From: Oscillospiraceae bacterium
GTDB taxonomy: Bacteria; Bacillota; Clostridia; Oscillospirales; Acutalibacteraceae
Assembly (NCBI GenBank): GCA_015065545.1
Contig: SVQA01000005.1
Coordinates: forward strand, 1-64,000
Length of the DNA stretch: 64,000 nt
Direction: 5' to 3'
A model generated the notes under the pieces. That model saw only the letters and a program-made list of their open reading frames with translations, did not search any database and had not been told where the DNA came from. Below are positions 37,241 through 47,172 of this stretch, piece by piece; the stretch's first letter is position 1, and the number at the start of each line of letters is the position of its first letter. The position numbers and the translations under genes were made by a program.

Positions 37241-37855
37241 TTATTCGGCAACAGAATTATTATTTGCCGACTCCTTGTTGTGTTCATTGATAAGTGCTCT
37301 GAAAATAAGATAATATCTAATCAGCGAATAAAGCATAATTACCGCTGTTACAGACAACAAAATGAAAGATATTACTGTAAAATTCTCGTAGCCGAGATAA
37401 AGCTCAAAAACAACAATTACAGCAATAGAAATGTAAAAACAAATTGTTCCCAGTTTGCCGTACCAAGCAGATGCAACGGGCATAATGTGCTTTTTCAGAA
37501 GCACAGATGCACCAATAAGCATAAGCAGATCTTTTACTGTAAGTATGGCAATTACGGGAATGATTATAGGTTTCATTACAGAAAGACATATAGCAACTGC
37601 TATGAGGGTCAGCTTATCAGCAACGGGATCAAGCATTTTTCCAAGCTGAGTTATCTGATTAAGCCTTCTTGCAAGAAAACCGTCAATACAATCTGTAAGT
37701 CCCGAAAGAATTATAAGTCCGGCAGCTATCTCGTACTTTTTTTGCAGGAACATAACCATAAACGGAGCTATGAGTACAATCCTCAGGTAGCTCAGTATAT
37801 TCGGGATAGTAAAAATATATTTAAAATCCACCTTTTTTTCTTTATTCCATTCCAT
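37241..37855 (-). CDS. pgsA: CDP-diacylglycerol-glycerol-3-phosphate 3-phosphatidyltransferase
   Basis: 204 residues. Makes phosphatidylglycerol phosphate, the committed step to phosphatidylglycerol, which is also the donor for Lgt. The CDP-alcohol phosphotransferase motif DxxDGxxAR...GxxxDxxxD is complete: DCIDGFLARR then GKMLDPVADKL. About six hydrophobic helices, cytoplasmic N-terminus (KKVDFKYIFTIPNILSYLR). It lies between cvpA-like and clpE genes with 26-32 base gaps. Confidence 0.95.
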   Translation of the reverse strand: MEWNKEKKVDFKYIFTIPNILSYLRIVLIAPFMVMFLQKKYEIAAGLIILSGLTDCIDGFLARRLNQITQLGKMLDPVADKLTLIAVAICLSVMKPIIIPVIAILTVKDLLMLIGASVLLKKHIMPVASAWYGKLGTICFYISIAVIVVFELYLGYENFTVISFILLSVTAVIMLYSLIRYYLIFRALINEHNKESANNNSVAE

Positions 37856-37887
37856 TTAAAAATCTCCCAATCTGATTCAATTTATAA

Positions 37888-38589
37888 TCAAGATAAATTA
37901 TAGATAAAAGACTGAATAGCGGCAGATAAACCACCGTTATAAACATAAGCAAAAACCGAAGATGAACTTATGTTGCTGCTGCCGAAGAAGGAATCGGCAG
38001 GAATAACAGGCGCTAAAATTTTAAGTGCCATAGCAAGAGCTGCTATAATAAGTATTCCTCGCAAAAAGCCCACAACAGCACCTGCTGCTTTATCAACAAA
38101 GTTTATAAAAGGTAATCTGAAAACCTTTGAAATCGCCTTTGCGGCAAGGTTAAAAATAAAGCCAAATATAAAGAATAGGATAAGTGCAATTACCGTCGAA
38201 ATAAAGCCTGTAATTGCTGGTTTATACATATCCACAATATGTCCTGCGGCATCACTGCCCTTATCTGCAATCAGCTGTGTGCAAGCACTTTGCATTTTTT
38301 TATCGCTTTCACCGAAGTAATCCATAGCCGAAACATATTTTTCGGAAATCGGATTCTCGAATTCAGCCTTATCCGCTTGCTCAACAATTGCAGTATTAAC
38401 ATCGCTTTCTACAGAATCTCTTACAAAAGAGCTGTAAATATATTCCGACAAAGGTCTTGCAATAAAAAGAGCAAATGCCACAGACAAAAGTATTGCGGCA
38501 AATGACAAAAGGGTCTTTGCGGCTCCCTTTCTTATTCCGATAAATACCGATAATACAACGAGTGTAATCAGTATAATGTCGTAAATCAT
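37888..38589 (-). CDS. CvpA family membrane protein
   Basis: 233 residues. Four hydrophobic segments (first ~3-22 after MIYDIILITLVVLSVFIGI, then ~28-48 and two after residue 130). The family-typical RKGAAKTLLSFAAILLSV follows the first helix, and the AGAVVGFLRGILIIAALA helix is late. CvpA was linked to colicin V production in E. coli; its role in Firmicutes is unclear, perhaps in the envelope. Twelve bases after the DUF5711 gene, so tightly coupled to it. Confidence 0.9.
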   Translation of the reverse strand: MIYDIILITLVVLSVFIGIRKGAAKTLLSFAAILLSVAFALFIARPLSEYIYSSFVRDSVESDVNTAIVEQADKAEFENPISEKYVSAMDYFGESDKKMQSACTQLIADKGSDAAGHIVDMYKPAITGFISTVIALILFFIFGFIFNLAAKAISKVFRLPFINFVDKAAGAVVGFLRGILIIAALAMALKILAPVIPADSFFGSSNISSSSVFAYVYNGGLSAAIQSFIYNLS

Positions 38590-38601
38590 AATACCTCCGT
38601 A

Positions 38602-39846
38602 TTAAAGAGAAACTCCGTTTATTCCATTTAACCCAAGAATATACACTCCGTCTGTTGACTGAAGTCTTATCTGCTTTATTGATTTACATTCATAAGACTC
38701 TAAAAGCTCACCGCTGTTATTGTAAAGATAAACTGTATTAACGCTTGAAACAGCAATTCTGTTTTTATATGTACTGACAGAGAGAACTCCATGCTCTGTT
38801 TCGATGGTTTTCTCAATTTCTCCTTTGGCATTGACATAGAGAATATTACAGTTACTGCCGTCGCCGCTTCGGGATAAAGAAAGTGAAACAACACCAATAT
38901 CGGAATTAAAATCGTAAGCGGTCAGGCTCATTCCATTATAAGATACCTTCTGAATACGAGAAAAACCTGAATCGGTGCAGATATACGCACCCTCCTCGCC
39001 TATAGCACAAACAGAGCCTTTCGAAAGATAGTCGCAATCATAAACAAGGTCATCAGACACTACATGCTTTGCAACGGGGCTTTCGCTTTTAAAGTTAAGC
39101 ACATAAACAATACTTGTCTGCAAGCCGTTATCAGCAGATACACCGCACACAACAGCACCCGAGCCATCAGAGTTCAGTGCCATTGAAGTTATGTGATAAT
39201 CGGCAAATGAATAAGCATAGGTTCTTTTGTTCTGGGCATTGAATGCAGTTAGCTTTGCGTTATAATCCTTTGCTTCAGTTACTATTGCGTAATTGCCGTT
39301 TAAAGCTATATCAGCAAGATATATTTTATCTTCCATAGAAGCAGAGAAGAGAGCACCTTCACCGCCGAGAATCTTAAAATTAACAGCACCCAGATCGTAA
39401 GCAATTGCTTTATCACCTACAGTCTTAAGAATAGGCTTTGCAAAACCGTGTTGAATACTATATCTCTCTTCTCCCTTCCTGTCAAGAGAAACTATATTTG
39501 TATCGGAGCTGTAAAGAAGTCCCGAGTCAAAAACACGGAAATTGCCCGCATCGATGTAGGTACCTGAAACTGAAGCAGAAAAGCTGTTGGAGCTTCCCCT
39601 TCTTCCTGCACAACCGCCAAAGCCGTTATTGAAGAATACAAATACACTGAGTACAAGCACAAAAACAATTGCAACAGCGATAAGAATACGCTTATAATCC
39701 AATTTAATTTTTATTTCGGATTTCTCTTTTTTATCATAATCATCAAGAGGCAACTCTTCAAAGCTTAAAACTGCTCTTTTATCTTTTTTCTCTTTTTTTG
39801 TTTTCTTCTCGGTGTAATGACCGGGCTTTTTCTTATTAAATGCCAA
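38602..39846 (-). CDS. DUF5711 family membrane-anchored beta-propeller-like protein
   Basis: 414 residues. A charged Lys-rich cytoplasmic tail (~1-50) precedes one transmembrane helix (~52-70, ILIAVAIVFVLVLSVFVFF), then an extracellular part of about 340 residues with repeating four-strand patterns (YIDAGNFRVFDSGLLYSS; NILYVNAKGEIEKTIETEHG; YLYNNSGELLESYECKSI) like WD40 or PQQ propellers. DUF5711 proteins are common in Clostridia and have no known function. Its tight link to a CvpA-like gene suggests an envelope role, which is inference. Confidence 0.85.
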   Translation of the reverse strand: MAFNKKKPGHYTEKKTKKEKKDKRAVLSFEELPLDDYDKKEKSEIKIKLDYKRILIAVAIVFVLVLSVFVFFNNGFGGCAGRRGSSNSFSASVSGTYIDAGNFRVFDSGLLYSSDTNIVSLDRKGEERYSIQHGFAKPILKTVGDKAIAYDLGAVNFKILGGEGALFSASMEDKIYLADIALNGNYAIVTEAKDYNAKLTAFNAQNKRTYAYSFADYHITSMALNSDGSGAVVCGVSADNGLQTSIVYVLNFKSESPVAKHVVSDDLVYDCDYLSKGSVCAIGEEGAYICTDSGFSRIQKVSYNGMSLTAYDFNSDIGVVSLSLSRSGDGSNCNILYVNAKGEIEKTIETEHGVLSVSTYKNRIAVSSVNTVYLYNNSGELLESYECKSIKQIRLQSTDGVYILGLNGINGVSL

Positions 39847-39875
39847 AAGGAACGCCCCCTTTAAAAGAAAATTTA

Positions 39876-40661
39876 TTACTTAAAATCATAAAACACTTCG
39901 TCAAGATACAGACCGCACGCCGGTGCTGTAGGCCCAGCCTTTGACCTGTCGCAAGCTTTCAGTATAGAGGGAATTGCATCGGAAGGTAAACCGCCCTCAT
40001 TTATATAAATCAAAGTTCCAACCATAATTCGTACCATATTGTAAAGAAATCCGTCAGCGGTAACCGAAAAATATACCATATCTCCCTCTCGCCATACTCT
40101 TGAGTCGGAAACAGTACGGACAAAATCCCCTGCCTCCCTTTTATCAAGCGTGCAGAAGGATGTAAAATCATGAGCACCTATGTAATCCTTTGCAGCCCTT
40201 GATAGCTTATCCACATCAATGGGTCTGCGGTAATAAAGCGCTCTTCCTCTGAGAAAGGGATCTCTTACCTGAGAATTATGGATTTTATAAATATACCTTT
40301 TGCCCTTTGCATTGTAACGTGCATGGAAATCCAGAGGCACTTCCCTGACATCAGTCACCGCAACCTCCATAGGCAGATGGCTGTTAACCGCTGCCATAAA
40401 ACGCTCGCAGGGTATGGGATGGTCTGTCTTCATACTCAGGCAAAACATATTTGCATGAACTCCCGAGTCGGTACGACTGCAGCCCTTGATATCAGGACAG
40501 CTGCCGATTATCTTTGCCACCGCTTCCTGAAACACCTGCTGAACAGTTACGGCATTATGCTGAATCTGCCAGCCGTGGAATGCACTGCCGTCATAACGTA
40601 AGGTAAAAAGAAGATTACGAAGATTTGGTTTATTATTCTGATTTACAGAAGGATGTTGCAT
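39876..40661 (-). CDS. truA: tRNA pseudouridine(38-40) synthase
   Basis: 261 residues. Makes pseudouridine at positions 38-40 of the tRNA anticodon stem. The catalytic Asp is in GCSRTDSGVHA; RYDGSAFHGWQIQ and DGFLYNMVRIMVGTL are standard TruA blocks. The start overlaps the last 19 bases of ecfT, which fits the widespread ecfA1-ecfA2-ecfT-truA gene order of Firmicutes. Confidence 0.96.
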   Translation of the reverse strand: MQHPSVNQNNKPNLRNLLFTLRYDGSAFHGWQIQHNAVTVQQVFQEAVAKIIGSCPDIKGCSRTDSGVHANMFCLSMKTDHPIPCERFMAAVNSHLPMEVAVTDVREVPLDFHARYNAKGKRYIYKIHNSQVRDPFLRGRALYYRRPIDVDKLSRAAKDYIGAHDFTSFCTLDKREAGDFVRTVSDSRVWREGDMVYFSVTADGFLYNMVRIMVGTLIYINEGGLPSDAIPSILKACDRSKAGPTAPACGLYLDEVFYDFK

Positions 40662-41443
40662 ATAATTACACCTGCAAGAATTATAAGTGAGATAAGAACA
40701 GCGACATAGTCTCTTTTTGAGGTTTTAAGCTGTTTCATTCTTGTTCTGCCTTTGCCTCCCTGATAGCAACGGCATTCCATAGCCATTGCCAAGTCGTAGG
40801 CTCTTCGGAATGCAGAAACAAAAAGAGGAATAAGCACAGGCACCAATGCCTTTATTCTCTTGAGAAGATTTCCGCTTTCCATATCGGCACCTCGTGCCTT
40901 CTGGGCAGACATTATCTTGTCGGTTTCCTCTAAAAGTGTAGGAACAAAACGGAGTGCAATAGTCATCATCATTGCAATCTCGTGAGTTTTTATTTTAAAC
41001 ACAGAAAGAGGCTTCATAAGCCTCTCCAGAGCATCCGTAAGGTCTGTCGGAGAGGTTGTAAAGGTAAGTGCAGAGCTGATTATTACAAGAGAAATAATAC
41101 GCACCGCAACAAAAATCGCATTGTAAATACCGCCATAGGTGATTTTAAATATCCACCACTGACAGAGCACCTCTCCCGAACCGTAAAAAAGGTTCAAAAG
41201 CGAGGTTATGAGTATAACGATAATTATAGCCTTCATACTCTTAAGGTAAAGCTTTATAGGAACTTTACTTAAAAACATAGCAGCTACAACTGTCAAAGCA
41301 ACTAAACCCAGTGCAAAAAAGTTAAAGGTACAGAATATAAGGACAATAAAGCCTATAAGCATTAAAACCTTAACTCTGGGGTCAAGCTTATGGAGAATAC
41401 CGTTTGCAGGATAAAACTGACCGATTGCTATATCACGAATCAT
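40643..41443 (-). CDS. ecfT: ECF transporter transmembrane protein EcfT
   Basis: 266 residues. The membrane scaffold of group II energy-coupling-factor vitamin transporters, linking the ATPases to interchangeable S-components. Five to six hydrophobic segments; the two coupling Ala-Arg-Gly signatures appear as SAQKARGADMESG and AMAMECRCYQGGKGRTR (the second is a variant form). It overlaps ecfA2 by ATGA. S-components RibU and FolT are encoded at 57094 and 57973. Confidence 0.95.
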   Translation of the reverse strand: MIRDIAIGQFYPANGILHKLDPRVKVLMLIGFIVLIFCTFNFFALGLVALTVVAAMFLSKVPIKLYLKSMKAIIIVILITSLLNLFYGSGEVLCQWWIFKITYGGIYNAIFVAVRIISLVIISSALTFTTSPTDLTDALERLMKPLSVFKIKTHEIAMMMTIALRFVPTLLEETDKIMSAQKARGADMESGNLLKRIKALVPVLIPLFVSAFRRAYDLAMAMECRCYQGGKGRTRMKQLKTSKRDYVAVLISLIILAGVIICNILL

Positions 41444-42306
41444 ATTTTACCCTCCCTTCTGAGTATCTCTCGGATTTCCTCAAAGGCCTGATTAACCGTT
41501 AAGATACCCTCGGAAAGAGGCACTCCGCGTCTGCGAAGTTCTGTTGTAATCTTTGTAATCTGAGGCACACGAAGACCCATTTTCTCAAGCTCTTCTGCTC
41601 TTGAGAAAACCTTGTGAGTTTCGTCAAACATTACACAGTCGCCCTCGCACATTACAAGAACTCGGTCTGCAATATTTGCAATATCCTCCATACTGTGAGA
41701 CACAAGGAGTACTGTGTTATTTCTTGCCTTATGATATGCCTCAATCTGAGAAAGAAGCACATCTCTGCCCATAGGGTCAAGACCTGCTGTAGGCTCGTCT
41801 AAAATAAGAATTTCGGGGTCCATAGCAATAACACCTGCAATGGCTGCACGACGCTTTTCGCCACCTGAAAGGTCAAAGGGAGAACGGTCAAGAAGCTCCT
41901 CTTTAAGCCCTGCAAACTCGGCGGCCTTTTTAACTCTCTTTTCAACAGCCTCCGAAGGCAATCCCATATTCTGCGGGCCGAAAGAAATATCTTTTCTTAC
42001 AGTTTCTTCAAAGAGCTGATTTTCAGGGTACTGAAAAACAAGTCCTACACGAAAACGAACCCCGCGAAGCTCCTTTTTGTTCTCGTGAATGTCCTTTCCG
42101 TCAAGAAGCACCCTGCCCGAAGTAGGAGCGATAAGACCGTTGAGCATCTGCATCAGTGTGGATTTACCGGAGCCTGTGTGGCCGATAACACCGATAACCT
42201 CGCCCTTTTTTATATCTATATTAACATTTTTTACAGCGTGTTTCTCAAAAGGAGTACCTGCGCCGTAGGTAAAACACAAATTTTCTGTACGAAGGATTAT
42301 ACTCAC
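41440..42306 (-). CDS. ecfA2: ECF transporter ATPase EcfA2
   Basis: 288 residues. Second ATPase of the ECF module. Walker A GHTGSGKST, Q-loop VFQYPENQLFE, signature FDLSGGEKRR, Walker B ILILDEPTAGLDP. The start is GTG 42306: GGAGGTG lies five bases before it and it overlaps the ecfA1 stop as GTGA. Longer in-frame extensions would start inside ecfA1 upstream of the ribosome binding site. Confidence 0.94.
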   Translation of the reverse strand: MSIILRTENLCFTYGAGTPFEKHAVKNVNIDIKKGEVIGVIGHTGSGKSTLMQMLNGLIAPTSGRVLLDGKDIHENKKELRGVRFRVGLVFQYPENQLFEETVRKDISFGPQNMGLPSEAVEKRVKKAAEFAGLKEELLDRSPFDLSGGEKRRAAIAGVIAMDPEILILDEPTAGLDPMGRDVLLSQIEAYHKARNNTVLLVSHSMEDIANIADRVLVMCEGDCVMFDETHKVFSRAEELEKMGLRVPQITKITTELRRRGVPLSEGILTVNQAFEEIREILRREGKI

Positions 42307-43157
42307 AACAGCACCTCCGCAAGTTTTTCTATACATTCTTCTGCATCAAGCGGAAGCCTTGAAAAATTTACACCAGAGCCTGCAAGCTTCTGACAAAGCT
42401 CTGTTGCCTGAGGTACATCAAGACGATGACGTCTTATAAATTCCACCTGAGAGAATACCTCATAGGGCGTGCCCTCGGTGAGCACCTTACCTTTGTCCAT
42501 AACCACAACTCTTTGGCAGTTTACGGTTTCTTCCATATTGTGAGTAATAAGAACCACCGTAATACCCTGCTCACGATTAAGCTTTGTAATAGCAGAGATA
42601 ACCTCTTCCCTGCCTTTAGGGTCAAGCATAGCGGTAGGTTCGTCAAGGACGATACAATCGGGCTTCATTGCAAGTATGCCTGCAATAGCAACTCGCTGTT
42701 TTTGACCGCCCGAAAGCTTATGAGGTGCGTGATGACGATAGTGGTACATATCCACAGCCTTTAAGGCTTCGTCAACTCTTTCTCTTATCTCCTTGGGCTC
42801 TATTCCAATATTCTCGGGACCGAATGCTACATCCTCCTCTACAATACTTGCAACAAGCTGATTGTCGGGATTCTGAAGCACAAGTCCGACTTTTCTGCGT
42901 ACATCGTAGATTCTATCCTCGTCAGAGGTATCTATCCCCTCAACAAAGACCTTACCGCCTGTGGGCAGAAGGATAGCATTCAGATGCTTTGAGAGTGTGG
43001 ATTTACCCGAGCCGTTGTGACCGATAACAGCCAGAAACTCACCTTTTCTCACAGACAAAGACACGCCGTCGAGGACGTTCTTTAGAGTATCAAGTTGTAT
43101 TTCGTCCTCTTCGCTCTCGTAATAAAAAGAGAGGTTTTCTGTCCTTATAAATTCCAT
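42303..43157 (-). CDS. ecfA1: ECF transporter ATPase EcfA1
   Basis: 284 residues. First ATPase of the ECF module. Walker A GHNGSGKST, Q-loop VLQNPDNQLVA, signature HKLSGGQKQR, Walker B CIVLDEPTAMLDP. Its order with ecfA2, ecfT and truA is the classical group II layout. Forty-one bases separate it from the upstream methyltransferase gene. Confidence 0.95.
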   Translation of the reverse strand: MEFIRTENLSFYYESEEDEIQLDTLKNVLDGVSLSVRKGEFLAVIGHNGSGKSTLSKHLNAILLPTGGKVFVEGIDTSDEDRIYDVRRKVGLVLQNPDNQLVASIVEEDVAFGPENIGIEPKEIRERVDEALKAVDMYHYRHHAPHKLSGGQKQRVAIAGILAMKPDCIVLDEPTAMLDPKGREEVISAITKLNREQGITVVLITHNMEETVNCQRVVVMDKGKVLTEGTPYEVFSQVEFIRRHRLDVPQATELCQKLAGSGVNFSRLPLDAEECIEKLAEVLL

Positions 43158-43198
43158 TTATCTTCTCCTGAAAATAGGGTATCAAAAAATTCTTAGAA

Positions 43199-44068
43199 TT
43201 AAGAGTCTTTCTGCCAGATTGCTGTGCTTCCGCAAGGAAGCACCTGACCGCTTACGGTAACAGGCAAGCCGATTTCATCGCAGGTAACTCTGCCGCCAAG
43301 TTTGGGAACAATCACTGCACTTAAGATGTACTTCATAACAGAGGGTGAAAGACCTGCTGTGTAGGAATTAAGAATGAAGAACTTTGCGTCCTTTGAAAGA
43401 AGCTCTGAGCAAAGTTCTACAAAGGAGTAGATCTGTTCTTCAAGCTTCCACACCTCACCGCCCGGACCTCTGCCGTAAGAGGGAGGGTCCATAATGATTC
43501 CATCATATTTATTACCTCGGCGAATCTCACGGTTTACAAACTTGATGCAATCATCTACAAGCCATCTTACAGGCTTGTCGGAAAGTCCGCTTTCCGCAGC
43601 ATTATCCCTTGCCCACTGTACCATACCCTTTGAGGCATCTACGTGGCAAACCTTAGCACCTGCCGAGAGTGCAGACAAGGTGGCACAGCCTGTATAACCA
43701 AAAAGATTAATAATACTGAGCTGTCTGTCGCTATTCTTTACAATATCTGCAACGAAGTCCCAGTTTACAGCCTGCTCGGGAAAAACGCCAGTATGCTTAA
43801 AGCCCATGGTACGAACATTAAACAAAAGGTCGCCGTATTTAATATTCCATCTGTCAGGCAAATTTTTGTAAACCTGCCACTTACCACCGCCCTGACTTGA
43901 GCGGATATATCTGGCATGAGCCTCTCGCCAGCGTTTATCCTTCTTAGCTGTATTCCAGATTATCTGAGGGTCGGGACGGATAAGGATAATATCGCCCCAT
44001 CGCTCAAGGCGTTCACCTGAGCTTGCGTCTATTAGTTCATAATCAACATATCTGTCTGCTACACGCAT
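43199..44068 (-). CDS. Class I SAM-dependent methyltransferase (RlmI/RlmK-like)
   Basis: 289 residues. Rossmann-fold methyltransferase: SAM-binding INLFGYTGCATLSALSAGA, acidic loop VDASKG, and the catalytic motif IIMDPPSYGRGPGGE, a DPPxY/F pattern typical of rRNA base methyltransferases of the RlmI type. It lacks the N-terminal PUA domain of RlmI and is shorter. It probably methylates RNA, exact target unknown. Its ATG shares a base with the glmM stop (TGATG), so translation is coupled. Confidence 0.85.
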   Translation of the reverse strand: MRVADRYVDYELIDASSGERLERWGDIILIRPDPQIIWNTAKKDKRWREAHARYIRSSQGGGKWQVYKNLPDRWNIKYGDLLFNVRTMGFKHTGVFPEQAVNWDFVADIVKNSDRQLSIINLFGYTGCATLSALSAGAKVCHVDASKGMVQWARDNAAESGLSDKPVRWLVDDCIKFVNREIRRGNKYDGIIMDPPSYGRGPGGEVWKLEEQIYSFVELCSELLSKDAKFFILNSYTAGLSPSVMKYILSAVIVPKLGGRVTCDEIGLPVTVSGQVLPCGSTAIWQKDS

Positions 44069-45417
44069 CAGGAAAGTCTCTCCTTAATAACTGCTGCTGT
44101 CTCGTTTGCAAGGCGGGAAATTTCAGCATAATCCTCGCCCTCAAGCATAACTCTGATGATAGGCTCTGTACCTGAAAGGCGAACAAGGATTCTGCCTCTG
44201 CCCTCAAGGATAGCCTCAACACGCTTGATTTCTTCCTTAATATCTTTATCAGTATAGAATTTATTTTTATTCTCGTTTGCAACCTTAACATTGATGAGAA
44301 TCTGAGGGAATCTTTCCATAAGGGTGGCAATAGAAGAAAGCTTTGCCTTACGGCGATTGAGAAGGCTTAAAAGCTGAGCACCTGTAAGCTGACCGTCACC
44401 TGTTGTTGCGTAGTCAAGGCAGATAACATGACCTGACTGCTCACCGCCGATGTTGTAATCCTCAAGTCTCATAGCCTCAAGAACGTATCTGTCGCCAACT
44501 TTGGTAGCAACGAATTTCATTCCGTTTGCTTCGCAGAACTTCTGGAAGCCCATATTTGTCATAACAGTACCTACTACCGCATTGTTTTTAAGAAGTCCTC
44601 TGCTCTTGAAGTCTGCGGCAATAATTGCGATTATATAGTCACCGTCAACAAGCTCACCGTGGTCATCAACTGCAAGACATCTGTCTGCGTCACCATCGAA
44701 GGCAAGTCCCGCGTCAAGGTTATTATCGCGGACATACTTCATAAGTGTTTCGGTGTGAGTTGAACCGCAATTCTCGTTGATATTAATACCATCGGGCTCA
44801 TCAAAAAGCATATGACACTCTGCACCAAGCTTTTCAAAAAGCTTCTTTGCAGTACGGGAAGCAGAACCATTGGAGCAATCAAGAGCAATTCTCATACCGC
44901 TTAAGTCATAGCTTACTGTGCTGATTACGTGCTCTATGTATTCGTCAGCAGCACCGGAAAGATACTCAACGCTTCCAAGCTCACTGCCCTGACAAACTTT
45001 GTAAGGGATAGCATTATCGAGAACAATTGACTCAATCTGATCCTCAAGTTCATCAGGAAGCTTGAAGCCCTCATCATTAAAGAGCTTGATTCCGTTAAAC
45101 TCATAAGGGTTATGGGAAGCAGAAATCATAATACCTGCATCTGCCTTATATTTGCTTACAAGGTATGCTACTGCAGGTGTGGGCACAACGCCCAGAATTT
45201 TAACATTGGCACCAACAGAACAAAGTCCTGCTATAAGTGCACCCTCAAGCATATCGCCTGAAATACGGGTATCTTTACCGATGAGGAAGGTAGGATGCAG
45301 GGTTTCTTCGCTTGTAAGCACCATAGCTGCAGCTCTGCCGATATTCATAGCAAGCTCACAGGTGAGCTCTGTATTTGCAACGCCTCTTGCGCCGTCTGTT
45401 CCAAATAATCTTCCCAT
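44068..45417 (-). CDS. glmM: Phosphoglucosamine mutase
   Basis: 449 residues, standard. Converts glucosamine-6-phosphate to glucosamine-1-phosphate for UDP-GlcNAc, hence peptidoglycan. Start MGRLFGTDGARGVAN, active Ser in GIMISASHNPYEFNGIK, metal loop AFDGDADRCLAVD, sugar-binding GGEQSGHVI and phosphate-binding RLSGTEPIIRVM. All key residues are visible. Confidence 0.97.
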   Translation of the reverse strand: MGRLFGTDGARGVANTELTCELAMNIGRAAAMVLTSEETLHPTFLIGKDTRISGDMLEGALIAGLCSVGANVKILGVVPTPAVAYLVSKYKADAGIMISASHNPYEFNGIKLFNDEGFKLPDELEDQIESIVLDNAIPYKVCQGSELGSVEYLSGAADEYIEHVISTVSYDLSGMRIALDCSNGSASRTAKKLFEKLGAECHMLFDEPDGININENCGSTHTETLMKYVRDNNLDAGLAFDGDADRCLAVDDHGELVDGDYIIAIIAADFKSRGLLKNNAVVGTVMTNMGFQKFCEANGMKFVATKVGDRYVLEAMRLEDYNIGGEQSGHVICLDYATTGDGQLTGAQLLSLLNRRKAKLSSIATLMERFPQILINVKVANENKNKFYTDKDIKEEIKRVEAILEGRGRILVRLSGTEPIIRVMLEGEDYAEISRLANETAAVIKERLS

Positions 45418-45468
45418 AATAGTCCTCCGAAATTTAGTATATTATAATTTTATCGTAAATAAAAAAAA

Positions 45469-46545
45469 TCAGTTATTGTCAAAAAGTGTGGGCTGACATC
45501 CCTGAACACAAGCCGCAGGAACAGGCAATCCTAAATGCTCGTAAGCCAAAGGAGTTACACATCTGCCTCGAGGTGTTCGGCTTAAAAAGCCAATCTGCAT
45601 AAGATAGGGCTCGTACACATCCTCGATAGTTACAGCTTCCTCGCCTATTGCCGCCGCTATGGTATCAAGTCCCACAGGACCGCCGCCATAATTGCGAATC
45701 ATAGCAAGGAGCATTCTTCTGTCATTTTGGTCAAGACCCAGATGGTCAATCTCCATTCTGTCAAGAGCTTCCTTTGCAACCTCGCAGGTAATAATACCGT
45801 TTGAAACAACCTGAGCAAAGTCACGGACACGCTTTAAAAGTCGGTTTGCAATTCTGGGTGTACCTCGTGAGCGGGATGCAAGCTCCATAGCACCGCCTTC
45901 GTCAATGGCAATTCCCAGAATACCTGCGGAGCGGGTTATAATATCTGCAAGCTCCTTGTGATTGTAAAGCTCAAGTCGCAGGATAACACCGAATCTGTCC
46001 CTGAGTGGTGCGGAGAGCTGTCCTGCCCTTGTAGTTGCACCCACAAGAGTGAACTTGGGCAGCGGCAGATGATAAGAAGCCGCCATCTGACCTTTGCCTG
46101 TGATAATATCGATTGCAAAATCCTCCATAGAGGGATAAAGAATTTCCTCTACAGCTCGGCTTATACGATGAATCTCATCAATAAAAAGCACATCGCCGGG
46201 ATTGAGGTTTGTAAGGAGTGCCGCTAAATCACCGGGCTTTTCGATAGCGGGACCTGAGGTGATACGGATATTAACTCCAAGCTCATTTGCGATGATATTG
46301 GAAAGTGTTGTTTTACCAAGTCCGGGAGGACCGTAAAGAAGCACATGGTCAAGGGATTCACCGCGAAGCTTTGCGGCTTCAATATAAATCTTTAAGTTCT
46401 CCTTTGCCTTTTCCTGTCCGATATAATCCTCGAAGGTTTTGGGTCGGAGAGGGTTGTCTCCCTCCAAAGCATCCGAAGGTATCTCCACGGTATCAACTAT
46501 TCTGTTTTCAAAATCAAAGTCGTCTGTAAATACGTTTGCACCCAT
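45469..46545 (-). CDS. ruvB: Holliday junction branch migration helicase RuvB
   Basis: 358 residues. AAA+ motor of the RuvAB complex. Walker [12 protein letters not shown], Walker [11 protein letters not shown], sensor [19 protein letters not shown]-terminal winged helix with [10 protein letters not shown]. It starts two bases after the ruvA stop. Together with ruvA and ruvC directly upstream it gives the whole resolvasome. Confidence 0.97.
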   Translation of the reverse strand: MGANVFTDDFDFENRIVDTVEIPSDALEGDNPLRPKTFEDYIGQEKAKENLKIYIEAAKLRGESLDHVLLYGPPGLGKTTLSNIIANELGVNIRITSGPAIEKPGDLAALLTNLNPGDVLFIDEIHRISRAVEEILYPSMEDFAIDIITGKGQMAASYHLPLPKFTLVGATTRAGQLSAPLRDRFGVILRLELYNHKELADIITRSAGILGIAIDEGGAMELASRSRGTPRIANRLLKRVRDFAQVVSNGIITCEVAKEALDRMEIDHLGLDQNDRRMLLAMIRNYGGGPVGLDTIAAAIGEEAVTIEDVYEPYLMQIGFLSRTPRGRCVTPLAYEHLGLPVPAACVQGCQPTLFDNN

Positions 46546-46547
46546 AG

Positions 46548-47141
46548 TTATCTACCCATTCTCCTCAAGGTATGTGAAATAAGCTCTTCAACGGAAAGCG
46601 TCGGGTCAAGCTTTGAAAGCACGGGAGTTACGTCAGCAGCACTGTAGCCTAAAACCGCCAGAGCACCCACAGCCTTTGAAATATTGCCTGTATCGGCAAT
46701 AACCGAGCCCTTTGTTTCCACCATAGTGTCAGAAGTTGCAAAGCTCTTAAGCTTGTCTTTAAGCTCAAGAATAATTCTTTGTGCAAGCTTAGGGCCTACA
46801 CCCGAGGCTCTTGTCAGCGACTTTACATCCGAGGCAGAAACAGCCATAATCACCTGCTCAGAAGAAAGCTCGCTGAGTATTGAAATCGCCATCTTAGGAC
46901 CAACTCCGCTAACACCGATAAGAGTGCGGAAGGTAGAAAGCTCTGTTTGGTTGTAAAAGCCAAAAAGCTCCATAGCATCCTCTCTAACATTCAGATGAGT
47001 GTAAAGAGTAACCTTAGTATTAAGCTTAAGATTTTTTTGTGTGTTGGTTGTAGTCTGGCATCTGTAGCCAATTCCTCCGCATTCAATAACAACGAAACCG
47101 AGTTCGCTGTAAACGAAGTTACCTGTAACTGAATAAATCAT
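46548..47141 (-). CDS. ruvA: Holliday junction branch migration protein RuvA
   Basis: 197 residues. Tetrameric junction-binding subunit: OB domain (~1-63, [14 protein letters not shown]), two helix-hairpin-helix motifs ([37 protein letters not shown]) and the RuvB-binding C-terminal UBA-like domain. I chose ATG 47141 because AAAGGG precedes it; the TTG five codons upstream overlaps that site. Confidence 0.96.
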   Translation of the reverse strand: MIYSVTGNFVYSELGFVVIECGGIGYRCQTTTNTQKNLKLNTKVTLYTHLNVREDAMELFGFYNQTELSTFRTLIGVSGVGPKMAISILSELSSEQVIMAVSASDVKSLTRASGVGPKLAQRIILELKDKLKSFATSDTMVETKGSVIADTGNISKAVGALAVLGYSAADVTPVLSKLDPTLSVEELISHTLRRMGR

Positions 47142-47172
47142 TATTTTCCCTTTCAAGAATAAACATCAACGG

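Noticed and set aside
37202..37903. Plus-strand frame of 233 codons
   Set aside because: It is fully antisense to pgsA, whose motifs are unmistakable; the product is Asn/Lys/Tyr-rich without a recognisable pattern.
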